Of a stretch of 64,000 nucleotides of DNA, positions 24,740 to 37,004 are shown piece by piece. The stretch comes from Siderastrea siderea (lineage: Eukaryota > Cnidaria > Anthozoa > Scleractinia > Rhizangiidae), in the NCBI GenBank assembly GCA_964030785.1, contig OZ034966.1:6801152-6865151 (forward strand). Direction: 5' to 3'. Position 1 is the stretch's first letter, and the number at the start of each line of letters is the position of its first letter. The position numbers and the translations under genes are program-made. The notes beneath the pieces are model-generated. The model was not told the origin of the DNA, searched no databases, and saw nothing but the letters and a program-made list of their open reading frames with translations.

Positions 24740-25470
24740 TGTGATAAAAATGCACATACTCAGTTAATCTGATTTCTTGGCCTACTTGAATTTGCGAAAC
24801 TTTTACTGAAGTGACAAACTAACAAAAGTATGTACCTCTGAGGAAGTTAATTCTATTAAAAGTCGCTCAATTGACAGCTTTGATAACGACCTGTTGCATG
24901 AAAATACCGTTATAAACCGTTATCCTAGAGATTTTGCTTTTGCTTATAAAGTCGATTAATATTCCATTGGGAGCCTTTTCTGTGTTCACGACAAATGATA
25001 GGTCAGAAGTTGCATGGATTCAACTGATATTCCATTGCGAGCCTTTTTTGTGTTGAAGGGATTCCCTCGTTGAAAATATCCCAAAGTTTATATTTTAGGG
25101 CGGTCGAGTAGAAAGAAAGTATTACTACTAATTTATTAGCTAGTGGCGGCTATTTTAAATAATCGACCCTGTGTTTACACTGACTTTTATCACCATGTAG
25201 AAAACTGGAATGTCTGTGCCAGTACAGCAAAATTTATTATCGTCTACGCACAAGGATCTGTCCCCAGGTAGAAGTCCTTTAAAGGTGCTCAAAAGTTCTT
25301 GCATCACTAGTACTCACCAGAAACTTTACTCAAAGGTGCAGCGTCAGCCAGTAAAATGGCGATAATCGGCCAAACGTTTACCATCAACACGGTGACAGCT
25401 GCGAAATTCAAGATAAATATGCAACGAACCAAATTTTACTTTGCTTATAACAATAAAAGCGTCAAATTAC
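24740..25470. repeat. Host duplication, uninterrupted copy (paralogous empty site)
   Basis: Continuous homolog of 1-362 plus 23062-23340. The point equal to the element 1 insertion lies near 25194-25199 (CATGTA against the GGTGTA target) and carries no insertion. Confidence 0.7.
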
Positions 25471-27714
25471 GAGCCAAAGTCTTGCTCAGTTCCTTAAAAA
25501 TTTCTTTTACAGGTGGAAAGGGTATCGTGTTCTCCCACAAGCTTTCTTTGTTCTAACTTCGCTGAAAATCTGACTTAAATGGAAATTCGATTTCAAGAAT
25601 TCAAATGGAATGAAGGAAGGGAGTTATTTCTAGCTTCCGTTCATTTCATTTCAGTTAGAACCGTAAATGGTTCAGTAGTTTGAATAAAATATAATTCCGA
25701 ATAAATCGCCCACTAACTAAGATAACAGACTCCACATAAATGAATAGTCTCGATAGCATAATTACTCGTGAAGCCACGACTCCTCGATTTACACCCCTTC
25801 TCTTTCTTTTCTTTTCCTTTTATAATTACTTAACTAGTTTATTACTACTAGGTTTAGCGTTCACCGCTGGCTTTCGATTAGTCATACGACTGTAGTTTCC
25901 GATTTTACTAAAAGATCCTTCTAGTGAACATGTTTCCGATTGTACGATTGCACCGATTCTGCGATTCTCCCATTAGTACAACTGCGGTTTCCGATTTTAT
26001 GATCTAGCTAAGAGATATCCTTCCGATTGTAAGTTTCTTCCGATTCTGCGAATGTCCTACTTTACGACTATAGTTACCTATTCTACGATTTTTCGAAAGG
26101 ACACTTCTTGTAATAAGCATCTGCGTGGGTTCTTGTTTGCTAATCACTGCACCGACTAACAACTGTTGGCGTTTCGTTAGAAAAAGTGTGATTTCTCTGC
26201 ACACCCGTAAAGAACGAGGTATACATCCCTGTAAAGACTTTCTATTTCAGTGGGCTGTAGGGCAGCTGAGCTAACGCCAGGGTTTGTTCACGTTGTTGCG
26301 TCAACAGGAAAAATCGTAGAATCTGGAGAACCGATTTTTTTTCTATTGTCCGAACTCGGACAATAGAAAAAAATCGCACAATAGGAAAAATCGTAGAATC
26401 GTAAAAGGAGCTTGAGACCATCAAACAGTTGGAGAATCGTAACTTTAACTCCTACTTTTCTATTCTAAGATTTAGCGCTTTTTGTACCCTTCTGCTCGCA
26501 AACTCAAACATCGAAGGAAAGAGAAGGTGGAAGCGGAAAATTAGGATTGAAAACACCAAGTAAACGTGGAAAAGTATCCTAGGAAAATGGGTTTCTAATC
26601 GAGAAAGAGAGATGATCAACACAGCCGGAGTCCGAAATAGGGGGAGTCTAAATATTCATGATTTAGTGTTAGCTTGCATCAGGGCGCAGGATAAAGTACA
26701 TGGGACTCTGAAATCCAGAGAACCAAAGATAAACAGCAAGTGTGCGAAAACGGGATGAGCAGCTGCCATCCTCCATCGCTAACCGCAGCATTCAAATCTT
26801 TTTACGGGAATTAAACTTCCTTATAGTGATGTTCGGAAAACTCTAGACTACAGCCAGTTCCTCCTTGCGCTCAAGGATGGTCCAGCGGGAAGAAAATTGG
26901 AATGTGGGCGAAAGGTCGATAGACTTTGCTCCAAGTCTATGGACGAAATGTTTCCCTTGGGGAAAAAAGTGAGATGACATGTTTTTCGTGTGAAGGCGCG
27001 CGACAATGTAAAACACGCGGAATATTACGTGTATTGCGTGCGGTGCAGGTGGATGATAGGTGGATGATCTCCGCAGAACTACTCTCCATTCAGATTCACG
27101 CGCGTGGGGCGCGCGGGCATTCTCCGTTACCAGAACGAGCGACTTGGAGCAAGTCTAGAAAATCGACTGCCGTGTGGAAAGTTGTCATGCGACACACGCT
27201 CGCCAGTTCACCATACGCGCGTAACGTTTCTCCGCGGCAGAGAGAATTTCGCGCGTGTTCGCATGCTCTTCTTTTTCGACTATATCTGAGCGGATTAGGA
27301 GGGACTTGTAATCTAGGAGACTCTGATTCTTTCCTCTTGAAACTGACATGCATGGCTTTCTTTTCATATTTCGAGAAGAAGTTAGTGAAGTTACTGTCTA
27401 CTGCGCCTGGATATCAACAAGCAAATTCTGTTCACCGATCGAGGGATATGTCTCCTACTATTAGTGGAGAGAAACTGGTTAAAGATCAAAACAACTTATC
27501 TTAACTCTTCCCTTTCAGCTCACTTAGTACTGGCCTCTACACATAACCAAAAACAAATTCAAAAAAATTTTGACAGCCAACTGGTAATATGTTTATTCTT
27601 AAACTTTCCTAGTCTGTAGAAAACGTTATCAAAACATTTTCAACGCCAAAATCGGGTAGTCCTAAATAGTAATCTCGCTTATCTTTCACTTGACTTTTAT
27701 ATTACTTTCCTAAG
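25471..27714. other. Host DNA, no gene seen
   Basis: Holds a small near-perfect palindrome at 26332-26377 (TTCTATTGTCCGA and its inverse) within a region of repeated CGATTCT/CGATTTT phrases. A 192-codon frame at 26926-27504 has no recognisable motif and lies over low-quality sequence; I do not call it a gene. Confidence 0.4.
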
Positions 27715-28420
27715 TACCGTATTTTCTCGATTAAACGCCGGGGGCGTTTATTTAAAACTCGGCCTCGTAGACCCGGCGTTTATTCGAACCCGGCGTTTAT
27801 TTGGGGCCGGCGTTTATTTATTAAATGCATTTTTCAGTGTTGGAAGTTTATTGAACCAAGAACCAAAATTCAATAAAAACGTTTAAAAAATGTGGAACAA
27901 TGTCCTCAACTTTGTCTCATCTAAGTGAATCTGGTAAATTATTTATCCAAAAAAAAAAAAAAAACATCACTGACAGAAACAGTGATTGAACTTTTCTTGA
28001 ATTCTTCTCTTCACGTTTCTCCGTGCATGAAAAACGGAGGAAGTGTATCGGTAACTGCTGACGACAGCAAATGTATTGTGCAAACAACTTTGAACAAGGT
28101 GGTGGCGAGGTTCCTTCTCCATCAGTTCCGATTAATATTCAATTGCAAGGAACTGCTGGAGAAACGCTAAAGAGACCCTCGAGATGATCCTTGCTTGATG
28201 TACAAGCCCGCAGAAAAGTTACCATGATTTAAAAGAGATTGACACGATACTTAATGCGTCGTTTGTTTCATCTACAGCGCATAATCCTGATTTAATATAC
28301 ACATCTCGGGACCCCGAATAAACGCCGGGGCGTTTATTATAAACTCGGCCCTGTAGAACCGGCGTCTATTTGAGCCCGGCGTTTATTTGGGGTCCGGCGT
28401 TTAATCGAGAAAATACGGTA
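27715..28420. mobile_element. MITE-like element with TIRs and TA ends (about 0.7 kb)
   Basis: It starts TACCGTATTTTCTCGATTAA and ends with the inverse, TTAATCGAGAAAATACGGTA. Subterminal repeats of CCGGCGTTTATT occur in both ends. The terminal TA may be a duplicated target, as in Tc1/mariner-type elements. No transposase frame is seen, so it is non-autonomous. Confidence 0.8.
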
Positions 28421-31239
28421 AGCTCCATTCTGTTGTTTGGCTTCAGGAAAAGGGGAAAATGGGTCCAGATGCGGCCTGCGCATGTGAACTCATGGTTATT
28501 AAATGGTGAAATCTGTGAACAGGTAGTCGAGAGAAACTTCCGAAAGTTTCAAAGATGAAAACAAAGGCGTCTCAATTTACGTTGATAGCACGTCAACGGT
28601 GCACATTATTTTGTCTTACGTTCACACACTATGGCTGAACAACTTAACAGAAACATTTCTATTGCTTAGTTGTTTCAACACGATTCAAAACCTATTGTGG
28701 TTTGTGCACGGGGCACTATATTTTCAAAAGGTACAGTCGATTTCGACAGACAGCGTCTTTTTTTTTGGTAACATAAGACATCGGCAGACCGGCAGAAGTT
28801 TGAAAGCTCGAAGTTTTTCAAAAAGTCACAAGCAGAGTTTTCGTGGAAATGTAAATGAGCCGATATCTTGAAGTAGTCCACGCCGGGGATTTTTTGGCGT
28901 GAAAAAAAGTTAGCCTGGGCAAAGAACGCAAGATTTGTCGCCATACCGCCATATGCAAGAAACAACGCTTAAATTTGCCATTTTGCTAAGCTTACAAGTT
29001 TACAGTGTCACTTCTTCAATTACCCGCAAAAATTCGTGAGGCACTGGTACACACTGGTGCAAAATTTGGCTTTGGGCGCCATTCGTGCCCCCCCTACCTT
29101 TCCGCTACACGGATCATGTCCAAAACATTGGCTGACAACATTGGGAAGGGGGGGGGGGGGTAATTGGCCGATGTCCTGTGGGATGAGGCAATATTGACTA
29201 TGCAAGAGTGGATTTTGGGCGCTGGTGTGTCGACAATTTTGCAGCTAATTGCAGCAATGTTGGTTGCTTTCCTTGCAAAACACATTTTTACAATACCTGA
29301 GCGAATTCTCGCGCGTTGATTGGCTAATTTTTAGTGTCAATAAGAATACAGACTGAAAAAACGCGTAAAGCTGACGCAATCAGCAAAGGTTTTGTCAAAC
29401 TTTTCAGCGCTGCACTCTTGATGAGGCGACAATTTAACACAAATCTAGTAGTCTTCAGTGAGGAAATCATCTGAAATTCATGGATTAAAACTGAAGAAAC
29501 GATTGCAACCTTAGAGCGAAAAGATGAAGATGTTTGTTGAGGATTCAGACCCGAAAATGGGCGGTGAGCCGGAATTTGTGCTGTCGATGAAATTAGGCTG
29601 AACCGTGTTTTAGCGGATTATTTTGTGAACAGTTTTCACTGGATTAAAGGTTAGCTGAGCAATTCGAATTTTTCCTTGTATTTCTGGCCTATCCTTACTA
29701 AAGTTTTAATTTACGAGCCTGTGATTCTCCGAATTACAGCAATAAAATTCAGATTTTGCGGGAATCACATCTTCAGTTGACTCTTGCATTTCTTTCCTTG
29801 GTTTGAAAATCAGATTTGGCTTTTTGTCAAAGTTTGTTGTAGATCCACGAGCCGCTTTGACAATGTTATCACGAAATTTGTCATCAATAAGAGGACAGAC
29901 GCATACAAAAACTGACGTCAGTTTGTTAATTTTCTAGGATTTTTATTATCAAGTCCCCAATGCTTCAGGAAGGATCCTTATTAGGGAACTCTTCAGTGAA
30001 CACGACCTTTCTTCAACAAATGTTGAGGACGTCTGAAATTTGGGCCGGAAAATGTTGGAAGAATTTTTCCCAAGATGTATTTTTGTCTATTTTCACTGTT
30101 TGTCCTCACAAACTTTCCACAAAATTTGTACGAAATGTCCAGAGGCTTCGGATGACGGAGAGGAAATTTCGAAGAAAAGTTGGATTTATGTCGCCTTTGG
30201 GAGAGAAATTTCGAAGAAGGGAAATTTTTGCCCACATTACTCAGTTTCTTTCTAAATTTCGAAACGGAGAAAATTAGAAGAAACCAGACTTCCATAAAAC
30301 CAAACAGACATTTGTACGTGCAATTTTAGAAAAACAAGAACAAGATGCGAACATTTGCCTCTCATTTGCCAAATGCGTATCTAAACAAAAACAGTTATCG
30401 CTTACAAGTAGAAGAGCAGATTAAGGGCGCGTTCGTTTGGGATCAATCCAGAATAAGAATAGCTGGAATAATGCAAGTAAGCGTTCGTTTGGGAGCTATT
30501 CTCATTCATCAAGTAATTATATAATATAATCAATATTCATCAATATTAATATTCACCTTTACTCATCAAGAGGTGATGTACTCTTTGAGATGCCTACGCT
30601 TTTTTCAGGGATGACTGTACAATCTATTTGCGTTAGACGTGGAAATATAACGGAGACGTTAAAGACAATTTGAAAAATTTGCAAAATTTGTACAAGGATT
30701 AAACTAAAGAAAAGAAAGGAAAAAAAACAGAAATGCAGGCTAGAAGTGATGCCTGAAAAAAAAAGAAAGAAGGAAACGCAGTCTGGAAGTGGTGCCTGAG
30801 AATTCCATCGACACACTAAAGGTGTTTCGATATAGTTTTTTGGGGACAATACCAAACTTTTAAAATTGGCTCTTAGACAGTCTTCTCCCTGTCAGATCAA
30901 CGTAAAATTTGCAATACCTTTTGGTTTTGGATTGAACTTGAGCATGGTTTCCATTTTGTGAAAATCGATATCTCCATGACAACGATAAACAAAAATCCTC
31001 GAAAACAGTAAAATTGAAATTTTGCGCGATCCAGATTTCACTTTAAAAAGCAAATACCAACATCTTAAACTGTGGTGTGTGGCAAACAAAATATACAAGA
31101 ACAAAAAACTCTGTATGTTTGTTTTGAAGTAAGTCGTCAAAACATTTTCAACCTTAGGTTTTGCATAGTAATAGTAAATGCACGGAAAAATAATCAATAC
31201 TTTGATGAAATGGCTAGAAAATTCTGTTGAAATATATAT
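28421..31239. other. Host DNA, no gene seen
   Basis: Contains a G12 run near 29149 and many short frames without motifs. I find no convincing exon or transposon protein. Confidence 0.35.
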
Positions 31240-31386
31240 ATATTATTTGCCGGCCGGGAGGTCCGTATTGAGAAAAACTGTGCCAGAGGTCTTGAGTACG
31301 GCCCGAGGCCGCAGGCCGAGGGCCGTGCTCAAGACCGAGGGCACAGTTTTTCTCAATACGGACCGACCAAGGCCGGCAAATAATAT
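31240..31386. repeat. Foldback/MITE-like inverted repeat
   Basis: TATTATTTGCCGGCC at the left pairs with GGCCGGCAAATAATA at the right. TCCGTATTGAGAAAAACTGT pairs with ACAGTTTTTCTCAATACGGA. The centre is GC-rich (GGCCGCAGGCCGAGGGCC). The unit folds into one long hairpin. Confidence 0.85.
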
Positions 31387-31945
31387 TTTTATTTTTTTCT
31401 TGTTGTTTTTCAAAAGTTAAACGTGTCTTGTTGTTTTCGGAAAGCAACGTTTTGCAAGCGCGCGTAAAATGAACCATGAAACGAAGCCGTTTGTGACAAC
31501 AGAGCAGCAAAATACGCTTTTTTACTCTGTTAAAACTCAGAAATCACAGGAGGCAATATAACTAAAAGAAACCCCTTTATTTTCCCAAATTTCGATACAT
31601 GTAGCTAACTCCTGCTCGATTTACTCAAATGTTTGTCGAAAGGGAAGAGGCGATTTACATTGTACAACCTTAGGTATTTTAACAAGAAATTTTGGCAAGA
31701 AAGTTTTTAACGACAATGTACAAAAAATTTCAGAATTCTAAGTTTCGGAGAACGTTTTAAAGATTTTAAAGGTTTTAAAAACCCATTACAAATTTTTTGT
31801 TATTGACGTTCCGTTGACCGCGGTCAAGATCGGAAAATTCCGCCCGCTCCCGGAACCAATCAGATTGCAGGATTTGGTTCATCTTGCCCGCTCACGCGCT
31901 GAGAAAAAAATAAGTCTTATTATTTTACACCTAGAAAGTTTTGTT

Positions 31946-31951
31946 GAAACT
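31946..31951. repeat. Target-site duplication of element 2, left copy (GAAACT)
   Basis: GAAACT directly precedes the AGTAGTACTG terminus and is repeated at 52885-52890. Confidence 0.92.
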
Positions 31952-32523
31952 AGTAGTACTGTCGGCTCACATTGGGAGTTGGGCCTCGTTTGGATGCGCG
32001 GGTTCTGATTGGTTGAGATGGGTCACATGACCAAAATCCTGGATTTCTGATTGGTGGATGGAAAAGGGGGTGCACAAAGCATGCTGGGTATCATGTGATA
32101 ATCGGTGACGTCATTGAAATCACCATGGTAACCAGGGGTCAAAGTTCAACGGAAGTGAATTTTCAGGTAAGTGACGTCATCCAACATGGCGGATGGAGGT
32201 CACGTGGTTTTGGGTGGGGAAACCGCGGACCCGTAGGGAAAAAGGGATCGCGGGCTCAACCGGAAGTGACGTCGTCCAACATGGCGGACGGAGGTCACGT
32301 GGCTTGGGGTGGGGAAACCGCGGACTCGTAGGGAAAAGGGATCGCGGGCTCAGATCAGACAAGAGACGACATTTTGAAAAAAAATGACATGGTTTTATCC
32401 AGACTTCCTTTTTTATAAGCGGGAACGTGGGCGCCAGGACCCAAGTGGTCAGCGGCGCGTCCCATTGTGAGTCCAAAGTCCAATCGGTCGACCGTGTGGG
32501 GGCTTGGGTCCCAGTGAAGAAGA
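31952..32523. repeat. Left terminal inverted repeat of element 2
   Basis: Begins AGTAGTACTG and matches the reverse complement of 52397-52884 with scattered substitutions. It carries an extra tandem copy of a roughly 65-bp unit (GGGATCGCGGGCTCA...CCAACATGGCGGA...GTCACGTGG) that the right TIR has only once. It includes TGACGTCA and CACGTG sites. Confidence 0.93.
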
Positions 32524-33399
32524 GGGAGGATGGAGAAGTCCAAGGGCCCAAACGTTAACGGGCAAGAAAAAATCCGTCATCCGCATCCAAAATGACGATG
32601 TCCTATGGCTTGGGTCCAGATGGCAAAAGAAGGAAGCCCAAAGCCCAACGGCGGACTGCGGGGAGGTCTGGATCCGAGTGAAGAAGAGGAGGATGGATGG
32701 ATGCCTTTCAGTCCAAGTGAACCGCATGGGGTATGGGTCCAGATGAGAAATGAGGCGGTTGTCCCTTTGTCAACGCCTTTGTTAACACAAGAAGAAGATG
32801 CATCAAAAAGTGATGAATGCCTTTTGAATGAAGGAACGGCTCGGCGCCAGTGAAGAACAGGGAGGATGGAGTACGTGGAGAATGTGTTTGAACCTGGTAC
32901 AGAAACACATGCTTCCAATGCCGTGTTTTTCCGTGAAGTGGGTCCAGAGGACAAAAGAGGAGGATGGAAGGTCCGTGGTCGCAGACTCAGAACAAGAAGG
33001 CAGTGGGGTGAACATTAGTGTCCCATGGTGTCCTTGTGGTTCCAGAGGTGGCAGAACCATCATTCCCTGACCATGTCATCCAACCAAGAAGCGGGCCCTA
33101 GCGGCCTTTCCCACGAGGAACTTTGTGGACCACTCAAACATTACCCAAGTGCACCCAAGGTGTCAGAACGAAGAAGGTGGATGAAGAAGATGTGTTTTGC
33201 ATTGACATCATGGATGATAGTGAAGGCTCTGAGGACAGTGACAGTAACAGCGACAGTGACAGGTGAGAAAATCCCCACAGGATCCAAGCGGGTCCAGAGG
33301 ACAAAGGAGGAGGATGGAAGCTCCGAGGTGCCAGACTCAGAACAAGAAGGGATGGAGGGGTCCACAGTGTCCGATGCCGGTCCATTACACATTTTATTT
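32524..33399 (+). other. Left-end region with degenerate repeats and a possible acidic plus-strand gene
   Basis: Diverged repeats of GGGTCCAGA.GACAAA.GAGGAGGATGGA recur across the region. An ATG at 33073 opens MSSNQEAGPSGLSHEE, which echoes the PolB N-terminal motif EEAGPSGL. A second frame 60 bp on reads an acidic Ser/Asp run (SEGSEDSDSNSDSD) that ends at a donor-like CAG/GTGAGA near 33262. This may be the remains of a spliced acidic protein expressed from the left TIR. Not recognised, and absent from element 1. Confidence 0.35.
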
Positions 33400-33612
33400 C
33401 CATTTCAATGTTTTGTTCCATTTGGATGGGATGCTGTTGTTGTTGTTCCATTTCATTTTTTATGAGTTCCTTTGTTGTGTTCCATTTCATTTTTCATTTT
33501 CCTTGTTTTGTTCCATTTCATTTTTCATGGGGTTCCTTGTGTTGTTCCATTTCATTTTTATGTGGTTCATTTCATTTTTTATGGGTTCCTTGTTTTGTTC
33601 CATTTCATTTCC
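33400..33612. repeat. Degenerate TTCCATTTCATTTTT minisatellite
   Basis: Repeats of GTTCCATTTCATTTTTCATG with GGGTTCCTTGT spacers fill about 210 bp, in the same relative place (beyond the PolB 3' end) as the element 1 minisatellites but with unrelated units. Confidence 0.8.
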
Positions 33613-33822
33613 AGAGTTGCCAGTACAGACCATGGTAAGAAGATCCATCATCCCCCAGATGGTGGAAGTGCATGGCTGTGATCAACCAGATCATGCCAGG
33701 AAGTCACCCATGTGGTTCCAGATGTTAGAACCAAGAATGCAGCGAGTGGTCACCAGTGTCCCATTCCGTTAAGTTTTTTTCCATTTGATCTGGAGGAGGT
33801 CCGGCTTGCATCTGGATTTTCA

Positions 33823-36465
33823 TTAAGTAGTATCTTGGCATGCTGTTTGGTAACCGTAAGGGTAAGTTTGAAAGGTGCGGGGATCAATGACTCTCTTGTC
33901 GTACACCAATTGGTAACGCTTGTAGTCGGGAAAGGTGAAGAGATCGTACGTTTTGGCGTCACGCACGATCTGGTAGGTTTTAACCACTTGGGTTTGGCGT
34001 GGTTCCTTTTGAGGCTTTTGGATTTCGTCGAGAACGTTCTGACGCATGACGTCATAATTCAATTGGGTTTTGCCTTCGCTGTTGAGTCGGAACCCCCGCG
34101 ATGGTGATATGTTCAAAGGGGTTGAAACCCGCTTGGGCTTCAAACAAACGTTTGAACGTCAGGCATCCTTCTTTCAAGAGGCGCACGTCCGATTCGCAGT
34201 ACGCTACCAATTCTTTTCGGAAATCAAACACCACGTTTTTGTCTCGTTGCTCTTTATGCCATATTTCCAAGGCTTGCTTTGCTTGGGGGGACATGGTTTC
34301 GGGCATGTAGTAGTCGAGGGCCAGGACGGGTCCCACGTACGTTTGGTGTTCGGGGATGTTGAATTGATGAGGGAAGTACCCCTTTTTGAGTTCCGTGAGC
34401 CCGAAGGTTTTGGGAAAGGCTGAGAGGGGCATCTGGAAGAAGCTGAGAGAATCGATGAAACGAAGGCGATCGTGTTTGACTTCTAAGAGTTTGCACCCGT
34501 TACGGAGCTGTTCGACAATGCGGTTGTCGCTGTAGTATTGGCGAACGACAAAGTACCCATCGTACCCTTGGAAATTATGGGCGAGGACGTTGACTTGACG
34601 CGTGTCGTTCTCCGTGAGGGTATCCAACCATTCGAGAAAATCTCGAATACAATGGTCTCCTTGGAAACGAACGGGTCGATCGTCGTCTTCGGTTTCGGCC
34701 ACGACGAGATTGGGCACGTGTTGTTCATAGGGTTGCATGGCCTCAATGTCAAAAAACACGTGGAGGGGATGACTGTCCTCCTCGTGGTCGTCCACGTCTT
34801 CCTCCTCCTCCTCCGCTTCATTGGCTTGCAAGGTTTGAAGACCCGCGGCGGCCCCCTGTTTGGCGCGAGGACCTCCAGGACGTTGACGTTTGCGTTTCTT
34901 TTTCTGCTCTCGGAGTTCTTGAGGGGTGAGAGCTCTTTGAATGAAACAACGACTGGTTTGAGCGTCCACGTACTCGTGGCAGGAAGGACAATCCAGGTAC
35001 CCGCATTGATGCCATATAATACCTTGGAACCCCACTTCAAATTTGAGACAAGTAGGACATCACCGTCGACGAAAGCAAACGGTGTACTGAGGGCAGGGCG
35101 CAGGTTTGCCCGTATGGTCTTTGGTGCAATGGGCCTCGTAACAAGTATCTCCAAAAAAGTCACGATGACAGTTCTGGCAACGTCGGGTGGCTTTGAGACC
35201 CCGTGGGTAAGCATGAAGGAAATCGGGGCAGTCTTTTTGGCAACAGGCACGGCATTGGACTTTTTTGTTGTTGGCACATCGATGACGTCCTGCATCGTTA
35301 TAGGGTTTCCAACAGTGGGCACACACGTAACTGGACCCGAAAAACCCAGGCAAACGGGTGATGACGTCGTAATGACCTTTCTCGTGGAGCAGGATCAATT
35401 GTTTGTCTTGGAGGGGACCAAACGTGGTGATGTGGAAGGAGCGGTCTGCATCCACCAACAGGATCTGGTAGTCGACGAGGGAAGGAGCGGCACTGAATTT
35501 CGTCAATGCTTCGTAGCCGCAAGGACGGAATGGAACGCGCGCTTCGTGATGAAGTAGCAAAGCAAGTTCTTTTTGGCCTCCTTTTCGAAGCCTCCTTTTC
35601 GAAGACTTTCCCATTTAGTGCGTTGGTCCAGCCGGGCTTTGGCGGTGACTAGGGCCCGGGCACAACAGAGGTCATCGTTATTTCGGATCTGGATGACGGA
35701 TTTGGAATTCCTTGTTAATGTTTGGAGACGTTGATGACCCGGTTTGTATGGCGTTTTCGTCCACTTCCCCGGGGTGCATGATGGACTTGGGTGATGGACA
35801 ATTGAAACGAATCGTCCACTTCAAATTGTTCGTTGCTGTTGAGGGCTTGCGCCAAACGATCGAGAAGGGCATCCAATCGAGCACCTCCTTCTCGCCATTC
35901 CCCCGCACGTAATCCCCACCCTTGAAAATTACTGGTGAGACGATTGGAACTGAGTGTAAAATAGAGCCGGTCTTGATCGTGCAGGTTAGGTGTGGTCGTT
36001 AACACGCGATCCACGGCCCGTCGTAATCCCTCTTGAAGGGCCCGGGTAATATTTGAGTCGTTAATAAAGTTCCCCGTTTGACGTAAACGGGTATTGAAAT
36101 GACGTTCGCGTACTCCCATGCGGCTACTCTGTCGATCCACAAAGGGTTGGCTCAAAGTCAAACGTTCCCACAGAGGATTGGGGATCCAATCATCCCCCAC
36201 TTTGTTAAAGGAGTCGGGTTTGAAACGCGCGTTGGCATTCGAATCGATCCAAGGCGTTCTGACAGAGGTCGTCGTCGTCGTCACTCTCTCCCAAGACTTC
36301 ATGACAGGTTAAAGATGGTTCTTGTTGATCATTGTCAGGGGTTGATGGGTCGTCGTCTTCTTTCTCAGAGTCGAACTTTTCCAGGCCTAGCAAAGCCAAC
36401 ATCTCTTCGACGGACAGACCACTAGGGCCTGCTTCGGCCTCGTCGTTTTCTTGATGAGAGGCCAT
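33823..36465 (-). pseudogene. polB: DNA polymerase B, broken
   Basis: Homolog of the element 1 polymerase in several frames. The N-terminus (MASHQENDEAEAGPSGL) runs from 36465 to an in-frame stop at 36205. Further stops and frame changes follow before 35614 and near 35040. The exonuclease motifs FFDIEA, AHNFQGYDGY and YCESDVRLL survive in 34052-35035. Near 34100 the sequence jumps from the ITIA segment (element 1 about 3465) straight to the RGFRLNSEGKTQ segment (about 1855), so roughly 1.6 kb with all polymerase palm motifs is deleted. No polymerase activity is possible. Confidence 0.95.
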
Positions 36466-36502
36466 GGTTCAAGCAGATGAACAACCTTGAGGTTGGTCCC
36501 CG

Positions 36503-36659
36503 TTTTTATAGAGAACAAGGGTCACGTGGGAGGAGGGAACGGACCAATGACCAAACAGGGCCTGTGGTGCCCCTGGGAGAGGTGGGAAAGGGTGGGGGGA
36601 CCCCCCTCCCCCCTCCCTGATGTCCCACCATGCTTGGCGGGGAAGATAAGATAAGATAA

Positions 36660-36705
<46 letters not shown>

Positions 36706-36972
36706 ATTACTGGACTATCTACCTATCTAACTAACTACAAAAATTTAATAACAACAAATTCAAAATAACAAAAGAAAAGTCTGCTTTTCATGGAGGCCGT
36801 GTCTAAAATTCACTTACATGTAAGATTTAGATATTACTTTAAACTGTGCCGACTTAATTTAGATTTGAAATCGGCCAGTGAAGATGCTTGTCTTAGGTCT
36901 ACAGGTAAGTTGTTCCACAACTGAGCTCCGCTGTACGAAAAACTATAAAGAGCTGTACGAGAGACTATAAAA
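36503..36972. promoter_or_regulatory. Bidirectional promoter of element 2, split by an insertion
   Basis: A minus-strand TATAAAAA (36503-36510) serves PolB, a plus-strand TATAAAA (36966-36972) serves the small unit, and the conserved G6-A-C6-T-C6 block lies at 36593-36615. A retrotransposon fragment (36643 to about 36958) separates the two halves. Confidence 0.75.
36643..36958 (-). mobile_element. Truncated non-LTR retrotransposon (3' end only)
   Basis: The minus-strand frame ends FSYSGAQLWNNLP...SLADFKSKLSRH, the typical C-terminus of CR1/L2/RTE-like reverse transcriptase ORFs. It is followed by a 3' UTR and a (TTATC)n tail (36643-36669 on the plus strand as GATAA repeats). 5' truncated. 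Comparison with element 1 shows that it interrupts an otherwise collinear promoter region. Confidence 0.85.
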
Positions 36973-37004
36973 AAGATCGAACGTCGGGGGTGGGTCATCC
37001 GATC

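Noticed and set aside
26926..27504. 192-codon plus-strand frame in host DNA
   Set aside because: No motif, no conserved neighbours, several overlapping frames of similar quality; composition looks non-coding.
32449..33070. Overlapping frames of 80-125 codons on both strands between 32.4 and 33.1 kb
   Set aside because: They arise from diverged GGATGGA/TCCATCC-type repeats; no frame is conserved or carries a motif, apart from the tentative acidic gene noted separately.
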